DNA from: Methylococcaceae bacterium
GTDB taxonomy: Bacteria > Pseudomonadota > Gammaproteobacteria > Methylococcales > Methylomonadaceae
Assembly: GCA_947506075.1 (NCBI GenBank)
Contig: CANNNN010000005.1
Location: 1-25,949, forward strand
Direction: 5' to 3'
Length of the DNA: 25,949 nt
Below are positions 14,490 through 24,325 of this stretch, piece by piece. The number at the start of each line of letters is the position of its first letter. The stretch's first letter is position 1. The position numbers and the translations under genes were made by a program. The notes beneath the pieces are model-generated. The model searched no databases. It was given only the letters and a program-made list of their open reading frames with translations, and was not told where the DNA came from.

Positions 14490-16658
14490 TTAGCAAGAAT
14501 CTTGCAGCCGCGTCATCCACGGTTCTTTACTCGAAGGATCTACATGAAACGACAGGGCTTCGGGTTTATGCAACAAGCCCTTTTCACCCGAGGCATTGGG
14601 GTTTAATTGTCTTTTTTCGATAAAATCGGCAAGCCGCCTGGCGTTATAAATCACCAATACCCGGTTTTCGTTGTTACTACTGTAAATTTGATAGGCTACA
14701 TTATTTTCATTAAGAGCAGGATTGCGCTTGATAAGCGCTTCTATTTTATCGACATTAGCGTTGGCCAGGTTTTTTAACAGGGAATCCTCACGATTTTTGC
14801 TTAAAGCACACAAATACTCGGCGAGTTTACCGAAGCGCTGCTGGTCTTGTAATTCGTCCACTTCCTGATCAGAAAAAATAAAACTTTCAGCGACCAGATA
14901 ATGCCGGTCACGCTCACCGTCATTGGCAAACAGCGATAGCTTTTCCAGGGCTTTATGTTCCATCGCATCCAGGAACGAAGCGGGTGCGCGGATATGCTTG
15001 TCAACGGTGACCACCCACGGCAACGCGCGTCCGGTTTGTTCGTACCGGGCTTTAACGCTCAAAATCACCGCAGAGCGTGGCAATTCATCTTCGCGGCCTT
15101 CGGGCTTAACCAGGAAAGCGTCTACCGCAATGACTTGGGTCGTAAAACCGGCCTGTTTAAATTGCTCGACTATCTTTGCGTAACGGGGCTTGTAAGGTAT
15201 TCCAGTGCCATCATACAGGATATTGATGGCGGTGGTTTTGGCCTGTTCAGCGACCAGACTGCGCAAACGATTCGCAAACGGTTCGACATAAATATAATCA
15301 TCACTGTGATGCCCTGCTGCCGTCAGCACCCGGTACAGATCGCTGATTTTACGAAACTCGTCCAATGACGCGACCACGAAATTATCGCCGCACTGGGCAG
15401 ACGCCAATTCTTCTACGGCGGTTTTCCCTGAACCCGCACCGCCCATCGACATAAACAATCGTGGCTGTACCTCGGGTACCTTGCTCTCGAAAATAGCCAG
15501 CTTTGCCCGTTCGAGTTTTTCACTGATGTTGTTTAGCCGGTCGTAGGCAATTTCGACGGCGCGATTCAGCCGCAAATCACCGGTGGCCGTGAGCTGCATT
15601 TTATGTTTCAGCGTTTCATTATTGGCCAGATCAAAGAGCTGCGCTTTATCGCCGGCACATAGCTTAAGCAATTCGATTAACTCGGTATGCGACGGCGAAC
15701 GCAGTCCCGACAGCATATTCACATCAAGACAAAAAAGCGGCGCGACACCGTTTTCGCCGACTGGAATACCGTCAATATCGGTTTTCCCCGGTGCGCGCAA
15801 GATTTCGGTATCCGGCAAGTAGCCGATCACATTTCCGGCATCACACAACGGATAATCGGCCAAATGCTTGCCGGCGATGAACAGTTTTTCCTCGATGCGG
15901 TCAAACGGCACCAAGCCGCCGTTGACAGATACCAGACAGTCGATACCCTCCGCTGTGGTATGCGACAAAAACGGAATACCGGAAACAGACCGCTTGTTCT
16001 CTGGCCACTTACCATAGCCATTCGGCTGGTTTTGCAGATTTTTGCTCAGCGTAGGATCTAATGCATGTTGAAAGGCAAGACAGAGTTCCCGCAGTTGACT
16101 GCCAGTATCATGCAGCGCTACCGGATCGGCAGCGGCAAGCCGCCTGAAATCAATACCTTGTTCATAAACGCCTTTAAACGCGGGCAGATTGCCCAAAGCG
16201 GTCATGAAAAAATCCAGCGTCAGGCGATTGCCGTACGAAAAAGGTCGAACGCTGCGCATGTCCATATAGAAAAGACTTAAACGTTCGGCGATGTTTTCGG
16301 TATGAATCGCAAAACCGTTATTATCGAAAATCGCACTATCCAGGTTCTGTCCATCGCCATCCAAAACCAAACGCTCGATGATTTCACGAAAGGCTTTTCG
16401 TTTGCTCGCATCAGCCATGCTGCCCGGACGATGATCTACTGTAATTTGATCTTTCCAGTCCTGAAACATTTCCCGATGAATACGCGAAAACAGCTCGGTC
16501 AGATACGTCACCCGTTTCGCCTGATCCTGTGAAACCGTGGCTTCGGCTTCTTGCTGTAGCGTCGATAACACCGCGCTGCCTCTGGCAATCGCTAAAACGG
16601 TGCGCAGTTTTTTGAGTTGTTTATAGCCTGAAATTCTGGGCTTAACGTTTGTTGTCAT
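14490..16658 (-). CDS. Large zeta-toxin-like kinase with degenerate Fic-like N-terminal segment
   Basis: This is a 722-residue cytoplasmic-looking protein with no signal or membrane helix. Residues 401-515 form a zeta/PezT-like P-loop kinase core: Walker A GGAGSGKT (406-413), SLDEFRK with Asp433 and Arg436 where zeta toxins have the catalytic DxxR, then NILYDGTGIP (479-488) and a following helix-strand ending AVDAF. Zeta toxins phosphorylate UDP-N-acetyl-sugars; other members of this P-loop group have other targets. Residues about 90-215 resemble a Fic (AMPylase-type) fold: SVRPFSYGNRLTLDFFMTAL (136-155) lines up with the HPFxxGNGR motif, but the catalytic His is replaced by Arg138 and the second Gly is missing. 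Residues 215-400 and 520-722 I do not recognise. The gene starts 23 bp after the dedA-like stop, so the two may be cotranscribed. No epsilon-type antitoxin is adjacent. Confidence 0.7.
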   Translation of the reverse strand: MTTNVKPRISGYKQLKKLRTVLAIARGSAVLSTLQQEAEATVSQDQAKRVTYLTELFSRIHREMFQDWKDQITVDHRPGSMADASKRKAFREIIERLVLDGDGQNLDSAIFDNNGFAIHTENIAERLSLFYMDMRSVRPFSYGNRLTLDFFMTALGNLPAFKGVYEQGIDFRRLAAADPVALHDTGSQLRELCLAFQHALDPTLSKNLQNQPNGYGKWPENKRSVSGIPFLSHTTAEGIDCLVSVNGGLVPFDRIEEKLFIAGKHLADYPLCDAGNVIGYLPDTEILRAPGKTDIDGIPVGENGVAPLFCLDVNMLSGLRSPSHTELIELLKLCAGDKAQLFDLANNETLKHKMQLTATGDLRLNRAVEIAYDRLNNISEKLERAKLAIFESKVPEVQPRLFMSMGGAGSGKTAVEELASAQCGDNFVVASLDEFRKISDLYRVLTAAGHHSDDYIYVEPFANRLRSLVAEQAKTTAINILYDGTGIPYKPRYAKIVEQFKQAGFTTQVIAVDAFLVKPEGREDELPRSAVILSVKARYEQTGRALPWVVTVDKHIRAPASFLDAMEHKALEKLSLFANDGERDRHYLVAESFIFSDQEVDELQDQQRFGKLAEYLCALSKNREDSLLKNLANANVDKIEALIKRNPALNENNVAYQIYSSNNENRVLVIYNARRLADFIEKRQLNPNASGEKGLLHKPEALSFHVDPSSKEPWMTRLQDSC

Positions 16659-16681
16659 GACTTAAACCAACAGAAAGAGCT

Positions 16682-17338
16682 TTAAATAGATTCAGGTTGT
16701 TTCAACCATTTAAGCCGGGCAAACTGCCACATCATCGGCATGACCGATACAAAAACAATACCCAAGACGATCTTTTCAAAATTAAGCTTCACCCATTCAT
16801 TTGAGCCGAGAAAATAGCCGGCCAAGGTGATACTGCTCACCCATAAAGTAGCGCCGATGATGCAATAAACGATGTAGGTTGAATATTTCATGCTGCCTGC
16901 ACCGGCCACGAAAGGGGCGATGGTGCGAACGACAGGGACAAAACGCGCCATAATAACGGCTTTGCCGCCGTGTTTTTCGTAGAATGCTTCGGTTTGAGTC
17001 AGGTATTCATGTTTGAAAAACAAAATCTGTTCCCGGGATTTGATGAACCGACTAAAGTTTTTCCCGACAAAATGGTTGACGTTATCGCCCAGCAAAGCCG
17101 CGCCTATCAATAAGGGAATGACGAGTTGAATATCCAGTTTTCCGGTCGAAGCCGCCAAAAGTCCCACTGCAAACAGCAAGGAATCGCCAGGCAGCAGTGG
17201 CATGACGATTAAACCGGTTTCGACAAAAATGATCACGGCCAAAATCACATAGGTCAGCATCTCGTAATGCGTCAGAAAATCTTGCAGCGTCGTCAGCGGG
17301 TCTTTCAGCAAGTGCAATAAGAAGTAAATGATGTCCAT
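16682..17338 (-). CDS. DedA-family inner-membrane protein
   Basis: This 218-residue SNARE-associated/VTT-domain protein is probably a lipid (undecaprenyl-phosphate or phospholipid) transporter or scramblase dependent on the proton gradient. The family's key residues are in place: Glu40 in FVETGL, Asp52 in LPGDSLLF, Arg132 in ARFVPV and Arg138 in VRTIAPFVAG, matching Glu39, Asp51, Arg130 and Arg136 known to matter in E. coli YqjA. Hydrophobic segments lie at about 27-48, 52-66, 70-85, 140-165 and 190-208. It lies between an outer-membrane factor gene (79 bp upstream) and the zeta-like gene (23 bp downstream), all on one strand. Confidence 0.92.
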   Translation of the reverse strand: MDIIYFLLHLLKDPLTTLQDFLTHYEMLTYVILAVIIFVETGLIVMPLLPGDSLLFAVGLLAASTGKLDIQLVIPLLIGAALLGDNVNHFVGKNFSRFIKSREQILFFKHEYLTQTEAFYEKHGGKAVIMARFVPVVRTIAPFVAGAGSMKYSTYIVYCIIGATLWVSSITLAGYFLGSNEWVKLNFEKIVLGIVFVSVMPMMWQFARLKWLKQPESI

Positions 17339-17417
17339 AAGAGTGTGCTTTATATCGTTAAATAAGGGACAAGCATAAAGCAGGCTTAGTGCCTAGTCGA
17401 CTGTTTTATCGCTCGAT

Positions 17418-18770
17418 TTACGATACCTTGCTCGACCAACCTCCGCCCAAGGCTTGATAAAGTTGCACCAGCGCAACCAGCAGATCCTGCCGGGCCTGCA
17501 CCTGGCTGTTTTCAGCCGACAGCAGGCTGCGCTGGGTAGACAGCAGGGTTTGATAATCGATCGCCCCTAGCCGGTAGCGATCCAAAGATAACTGATAGGC
17601 GAGCCTAGCCATGTCTACCGCATCGGCCAAGGCTTGCAAACGGCGCATCGAGTTACTGCGCACCGCCGCCGCATCCTCGACTTCCTTGAAGGCGGTCAGT
17701 AGCGTCTTTCGATAGATCTCGACCAATTCGGCGTTGCGGGCCTGCGCATAAGCCAACCCGCCTTCCAGCCGCCCCCCCTGAAACAAGGGCTGAGTCAGCG
17801 TGGAAGCCATCGCCAACGCAACACCGGCCGGTTGCGGCGAGGCCAACAGCGCATCCAGACTTATTTGCAGTTTCGGATAAAAGGCGGCCCGCGCTACGCC
17901 GATGTCCAGATTGGCGGCGATCAAATCCATTTCACTCTGCCGGACATCTGGCCTGCGCTCCAGCAAAGCAATCGGTTGCTGCGCATTCATCACCGGTAGC
18001 TGCATGTCGAAAAAATACTCACCCAGGTAAGAGGTCTGCAACGGCGGATGGCCCAGCAAGATCGCCAACGCATTCTCCGCCAGCATGACTTGCTGGACCA
18101 ATAAATCAAGACTGGCGCGCGCCGTTGCCAGCTCGGTTTTCTGCTGCGCCACATCGAGCGCCGATACCGCTCCGGCCTGAAAACGGACTTCAATAATTGC
18201 CATGACATAAGTGACGTTTGCCAGGAACTCGGTTGCGATGCGTTTACGCTCTACCAATCCCAGCAAGTTAAAATAAGCCTGACTGACATTGGACATCACC
18301 ACCAATTGCAGCGCATCGCGAGTAAAAACCGAGCTCAACAAACGCGCAGAACCGGCATCCCGGCGAGCACGGTTGGCACTCCACAAATCGACTTCATAGG
18401 ATGCGATAAACTGTCCGCTTTCTTTCTGGCTGTCGCCGTTATTGTTATGGGTATCGCTAAAATCGCCCTGCAAACCGACCGTAGGCCAAAGGTTGGCCCC
18501 GGCAATCTTGGCTTGTGCCCTAGCCTGTTCGACGCGCTGCCTAGCTGCGGCAAGATCATTATTGTAAATCAGCGATTCGGTGATCAGGTGATTAAGCTTG
18601 GCACTGCCAAAAGCCCGCCACCACGATGGATCGACAGCAGTTTTTGCTATTGTCAGGCTGGCATCATGCCATTGTGCGGGCGTTTCGACCACTGGACGAT
18701 GGTATTCAGGCACCAGATTGCAGGCTGTCAAAAGCAGCGTAGCTGAGGTAATTGATAATTTATTTTTCAT
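17418..18770 (-). CDS. NodT/OprM-family outer-membrane efflux lipoprotein
   Basis: The 450-residue product begins with a lipoprotein signal peptide (LLLTAC, lipidated Cys17) followed by NLVPEYHRPVVETPAQW, typical of NodT-type TolC homologues. Two OEP repeats follow (about 60-230 and 265-445), with WWRAFGSAKLNHLITESL in the first and PLFQGGRLEGGLAYAQARNAEL in the second. Trimers form the outer-membrane barrel and periplasmic tunnel of tripartite pumps. It lies 287 bp downstream of macB on the same strand, so it is the likely channel of that MacAB pump and possibly also serves the split exporter at 2499-6720, which lacks one. Confidence 0.93.
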   Translation of the reverse strand: MKNKLSITSATLLLTACNLVPEYHRPVVETPAQWHDASLTIAKTAVDPSWWRAFGSAKLNHLITESLIYNNDLAAARQRVEQARAQAKIAGANLWPTVGLQGDFSDTHNNNGDSQKESGQFIASYEVDLWSANRARRDAGSARLLSSVFTRDALQLVVMSNVSQAYFNLLGLVERKRIATEFLANVTYVMAIIEVRFQAGAVSALDVAQQKTELATARASLDLLVQQVMLAENALAILLGHPPLQTSYLGEYFFDMQLPVMNAQQPIALLERRPDVRQSEMDLIAANLDIGVARAAFYPKLQISLDALLASPQPAGVALAMASTLTQPLFQGGRLEGGLAYAQARNAELVEIYRKTLLTAFKEVEDAAAVRSNSMRRLQALADAVDMARLAYQLSLDRYRLGAIDYQTLLSTQRSLLSAENSQVQARQDLLVALVQLYQALGGGWSSKVS

Positions 18771-18799
18771 TAAAACTTAGGTACCGATGTTGCACAGTG

Positions 18800-19022
18800 A
18801 GATATATTCCTTGGTATGCCGCGCCGAGTTCAGGAGCTTTCGTCAAATAGCCCGCTAGAGGCGCAGCATGAATGAAGCGGGTTGCCAGAGGGCCAAGAAT
18901 GCCCCTTATGGCAAGGCCTGTCGATAGCGAGGAGCACAAGGAACAAGCGGCAATCCGGCTCGCCTTTTCTTTGGTTACTTTTGAGAAAGCAACAGAAAGT
19001 AACTCGCTGTCGGGTGCTGGAT
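18800..19022. repeat. Dispersed intergenic repeat with GTTACTTT/AAAGTAAC stem
   Basis: The 287-bp gap between macB and the outer-membrane factor gene contains a stretch that, on the minus strand, reads GAGTTACTTTCTG...AAAGTAACCAAAGAAAAGGCGAGCCGGAT. I recognise this pattern from intergenic repeats found in many beta- and gammaproteobacteria (from memory, not searched). The stem GTTACTTTT (18974-18982) pairs with GAAAGTAAC (18995-19003), one G-U. The edges given are approximate. An ORF crosses it, but I consider this an incidental reading of the repeat. Confidence 0.5.
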
Positions 19023-19057
19023 CCTGATTCAAATAGTCCGTTGCGATAACGACTCCA

Positions 19058-21000
<1,943 letters not shown>

Positions 21001-21004
<4 letters not shown>

Positions 21005-22203
21005 AACCTTGGCACACCCGCCGCAGGATAGCCTCTGTCTTTCTTTTTATCCTTGTCTCCGGCTCGCGCAACGGTTTGTAATTGTGCGCCGACTGCCAGA
21101 CCCTCACGAACCTCTGCAAAGCGCCGGGTTCTCAGTCCGACGTGGATGGTCTTGTCCTGTACGCCTTGTTTGGTGAATTCCTTAACCCTGTATGCTGCAC
21201 CGTAAGTGTTATCCTCCTTACGCAGTCGTTCCCCCAACGCGGCAACCGGTATCTGCATCACCTGCTCAGCCTTACCCAGTACGAAAAACATCTGCGTACT
21301 CATACCGGTCATCAACTGCCGGTCGTGATTGTCGACATCGACCAATACATTGTATAGCACCACGTTATTGATCACTTCCGGGGTCGGCAATATCTGCCGC
21401 ACCTTACCGGGCCAGCGTCGTTCGCTGGAACCCAGCGTCGAAAAATACACCGGCAAATCGGGCTTCAAGCGCATCACATCGGCTTCCGCGACTTGGGCAC
21501 GCACCGTCATGGTATCGAGCTTGGCCAATTGCAAAATTGTCGGCGTTTGCTGGTTGGCGTTCAGCGTTTGGCCTTCACGGGCTTTCTGGTCAACGACAGT
21601 GCTGTCCATCGACGCATAAATTTTGGTATAGCCGAGGTTGGTTTTATCGCCGGTCAGCGCCGATTGAATCTGCTCGATTTGCGCCTGTATCGCAGCCGCT
21701 GTTGCTACCGCATTTTTAAAATTATATTCACTGTTCTGATATTCAAACTGGCTGACGCCCCTGCTCTTTAACAACTCGCTGTTTCGTTCATACTGCTGCC
21801 GGGAAAATACCACCTGCGCCTGCTGGCCGACCAGCTGCGCCTGCAAGTTTCTAATATTGGCCTCGTCGGCTTGCACTCGCGCAGTATAAATTCGTGGATC
21901 AATCTGCGCCAGCAACTGCCCGGCGCTGACGTTATCACCGATCTGCACATAAATCTTCTGCAATTGGCCGGTGACCTGGGCGCCGACATCGACAAACTCC
22001 TTCGGCTCCAGTTTGCCTTGAGCGGTGACGTTTTCTTCAATGTCGCCCAGGGTTACGGTGACCACATTTTTGTTTTCGTCTTGCGTCTGTTTAGGTTTAA
22101 GCAGACTGTAACCGACAGCTCCGGCAATCATTAAAAGAATCAAAATCCATAGGAAATAATGACGGGGCAGGGCTTGGGATTTACGAAGGAAGGTTCGCGA
22201 CAT
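21001..22203 (-). CDS. macA: MacA-family periplasmic adaptor
   Basis: This 400-residue adaptor is anchored by an N-terminal helix (about 15-35). It has a first lipoyl half (VDVGAQVTGQLQKIYVQIG), a long alpha-hairpin (about 95-190, rich in Gln/Ala), a second lipoyl half (about 195-215), a beta-barrel with MTVRAQVAEADVMRLKPDLPVYFSTLG and a membrane-proximal domain. MacA links MacB to the outer-membrane channel and stimulates its ATPase. The frame is open from a TTG at 22227, but ATG 22203 is the first conventional start and leaves a normal length and a short basic N-terminus, so I prefer it. No ribosome site is clear. The C-terminus is Lys/Asp-rich (DKDKKKDRG), an added tail. Confidence 0.94.
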
Positions 22204-22411
22204 GGAAACTATAGTAAATATAATCAAAATTAAACAGCAGGCTATGGAGTATCAATTTCAGAATATTGACTGCACGCTATAAGGACAAAGTCTATTATAG
22301 TGTCCGAAGATGACAAAGCGAGATATAGCATCGCGAATTGATTAAGCACGGCAGGTCCTAAATGGAATAAGGGAACTAACAATAAAAAAATACCTGGCAA
22401 TTAAATTGATA
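22204..22411. other. Intergenic region truD-macA, no gene seen
   Basis: These bases precede macA (minus strand) and hold no ORF of note. CTATAA (22277-22282) can pair with TTATAG (22295-22300), and GGACA (22283-22287) with TGTCC (22301-22305). The pairs are interleaved, so only one can form at a time. A TATTAT (22293-22298) inside could act as a -10, but no good -35 lies 16-18 bases upstream. The region may hold the macA promoter on one strand and the start of a small RNA on the other. Confidence 0.35.
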
Positions 22412-22461
22412 CTACGCAGGAGTGTAAGCTTTGCCTGCACTCCTGCGTAGCAGTTTTTTTT
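22412..22461 (+). terminator. Strong Rho-independent terminator on plus strand without upstream gene
   Basis: A perfect 13-bp GC-rich stem CTACGCAGGAGTG/CACTCCTGCGTAG (22412-22424 with 22438-22450) is followed after CAG by eight T (22454-22461). The orientation is plus, but both flanking genes (truD, macA) are on the minus strand and no plus-strand gene lies upstream nearby. On the minus strand the stem is followed by TATCAATTTA, so it would be a poor terminator for truD. Confidence 0.85.
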
Positions 22462-22524
22462 GTGCGCTCCCTGATGTAACGTAATTAACAGAAACAAAGT
22501 CTAAGCTCGGAGCTATCGATTAAC

Positions 22525-23544
22525 TCATTCAATAATTTCCCGCAACACTGACGTGGCATAACTCCCCGCCGGCAACGTAAAACTTAGCTCCAGCGTTGTA
22601 TCATCGATAAACTGCCAGCATAAATCCTGCACATTCACCCTTAATGCGCGCCTATCCCGGTCAACATCACTTGCTATCAACCCCTGAGCCAATTCGTCAT
22701 ACGCCTCGACAATTGCCTGCTCTATAGCCAGTGCTTCGGCCGACACGTCGGCATTACCCTTGCCCCATAATACGCCGGTAGGATGGATTTCAGTTGCCGC
22801 CAAGCGCCGAAGGATTTCGGCGTCCGGCTGATCCGATTGAAAACAGCTGTGCGACAAATCAAACATGTAAGTATCGCCGACCATAGGCTGATTCCAGTTA
22901 TGCTGAGTCACACGCTCAGCCAAAATTGCATTGAATATATAAGAGCGGGCAGCTGATAAATAAAGGCTACGTTGCTCTCTGCCCACTTTCGCCCCGTCAA
23001 ACATGGCCAAGGCCTTGCTGACATTCTGCCCCTGATTGCCAAAGCGTTGTGAGCCGAAATAATTGGCGATACCATTGACTTTAATCGACTCCAATTGCCC
23101 AATGGTTGTTGCTTGATCGCCCTGATGGTCACGGATAAGCAGCTTGAAACTGTTGCCCGACAACACGCCGCGCTTTAATTTTCGGGCATGGCGGATTGAA
23201 CATAGCACCTTCATAGTGTCTGATTCAAACGCTGACCAATCAGGATCGGGCTTGCCCGGCAACCAGACGCTAAACCATTGCGTCGTAACTGCGTACCGGT
23301 CTTTTAGGCCTGCATAACTGACATCGCGCTGCCTGACACCGGCAAACCGGGACAACTGTCTAGCGACATACTCTGTATTTTCACCTTTCTTTTCTATTTG
23401 CAAGAAAGCATGTTCGCCCTCGCCCGAAGGTTCAAAAGACAGGTTTTCTGTGACGATAAAGTCTTCTGGCTCACTGCGAATTTTTCCGGAGCCTGATGGC
23501 CCACCGTAAACATAGGGCCAAATGGGGATTTCAATGGTTTGCAT
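22525..23544 (-). CDS. truD: tRNA pseudouridine(13) synthase TruD
   Basis: TruD isomerises uridine 13 in the D-arm of tRNA-Glu. The 339-residue product has the family's EDFIVTENL N-terminal segment, the catalytic motif GLKDR with Asp82, NYFGSQRFG (residues near 165-173) for RNA binding, and the TRUD insertion domain (about 160-305) before the C-terminal strands. The length matches E. coli TruD (349). In E. coli truD sits with ispF-surE-pcm; here it is alone, divergent from the NlpE-like gene with 186 bp between. No Shine-Dalgarno is evident. Confidence 0.96.
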   Translation of the reverse strand: MQTIEIPIWPYVYGGPSGSGKIRSEPEDFIVTENLSFEPSGEGEHAFLQIEKKGENTEYVARQLSRFAGVRQRDVSYAGLKDRYAVTTQWFSVWLPGKPDPDWSAFESDTMKVLCSIRHARKLKRGVLSGNSFKLLIRDHQGDQATTIGQLESIKVNGIANYFGSQRFGNQGQNVSKALAMFDGAKVGREQRSLYLSAARSYIFNAILAERVTQHNWNQPMVGDTYMFDLSHSCFQSDQPDAEILRRLAATEIHPTGVLWGKGNADVSAEALAIEQAIVEAYDELAQGLIASDVDRDRRALRVNVQDLCWQFIDDTTLELSFTLPAGSYATSVLREIIE

Positions 23545-23730
23545 AAAAAGTTATCTGTACTTAATCGGGTAGAATGGAAATAGTAAACATTGCGGCTATT
23601 CTAAGCTGAATTACCATGACTTAGGAATGTACATGAATAACTTGAGCATTTTATTCGCATGGAATGCCTCGTTATTTTACATTCCCCCCATTCTGCTTTA
23701 GTATTGCAATCCTTTTTCTGAGGAACTTGT

Positions 23731-24222
23731 ATGCAGATATTTAGACAAAGATTCAACCCAATCGCGGCTTTTTTTCTTTTCATCGCATTTTTTTCCGGCT
23801 CCACCCCTGTATTTTCCGCAACAACTGAAACCAATAAGGACACACAGCATACTGAAAAGAGCCTTGAATGGCCTGGTATTTACTACGGTTTTATACCCTG
23901 TGCTGATTGCAAGGGCGTTAAAACTACGCTCGCTTTGAACAAAAACAACACTTATCTATTGATTACCCAATACGTTGGAAGATCAGAAAGAGAATTTGTT
24001 GAAAAAGGAAAATTTGCTTTGGGCGATAAAAGTAATACGATTGTTTTAACGCCGCGCAATGGTTCAACTACGCAGCAATACTTGGTCGGCGAAAATAGTC
24101 TCGTTCAGCTCGATAACAATGGCAATCGTGTGTCTGGAGAACTTGCAAATCGCTATATTTTGCGCAGATCTGAGATGGAAGAAAAAGGAGCAGGAACCCC
24201 TCCATCACATGCCTCGCATTGA
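23731..24222 (+). CDS. Secreted NlpE_N-domain (copper-resistance NlpE-like) protein
   Basis: The 163-residue product has a signal peptide (1-30, hydrophobic core AAFFLFIAFF, likely cut after VFSA) and one NlpE N-terminal beta-barrel domain (about 46-150). The hallmark is GIYYGFIPCADCKGVKTTLAL, with Cys57 and Cys60 as the CxxC found in NlpE. E. coli NlpE is an outer-membrane lipoprotein that senses surface contact and lipoprotein or copper stress and signals to CpxA. This protein lacks a lipobox cysteine, so it should be a soluble periplasmic form, and it lacks the C-terminal OB domain. A good ribosome site (GAGGA 23720-23724) is 6 nt before the ATG. The last about 15 residues are low in order and rich in Gly/Pro/Ser/His. 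Confidence 0.88.
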   Translation: MQIFRQRFNPIAAFFLFIAFFSGSTPVFSATTETNKDTQHTEKSLEWPGIYYGFIPCADCKGVKTTLALNKNNTYLLITQYVGRSEREFVEKGKFALGDKSNTIVLTPRNGSTTQQYLVGENSLVQLDNNGNRVSGELANRYILRRSEMEEKGAGTPPSHASH

Positions 24223-24271
24223 TCGGTTTATGCTTCACCCACTCTGTCTATAACGTAAAAACCCAATCAAT

Positions 24272-24307
24272 CTTGCTATCGCAACTCTGCAAGAGCGCGA
24301 TAGCAAG
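24272..24307. terminator. Stem-loop between converging nlpE-like and queA genes
   Basis: An 11-bp perfect stem CTTGCTATCGC/GCGATAGCAAG (24272-24282 with 24297-24307) has a 14-nt loop that can pair further (CTC/GAG). On the minus strand it is followed by ATTGATTGGGTTTTT, on the plus strand a TTTTT comes 15 bases later. It likely ends queA transcripts and perhaps both. Confidence 0.6.
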
Positions 24308-24325
24308 CTACATTCCATACAGTTT

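Noticed and set aside
22277..22305. Interleaved pairings CTATAA/TTATAG and GGACA/TGTCC as an RNA pseudoknot
   Set aside because: The connecting loops would be zero nucleotides long on two sides, which is sterically unlikely; probably chance or alternative DNA hairpins.
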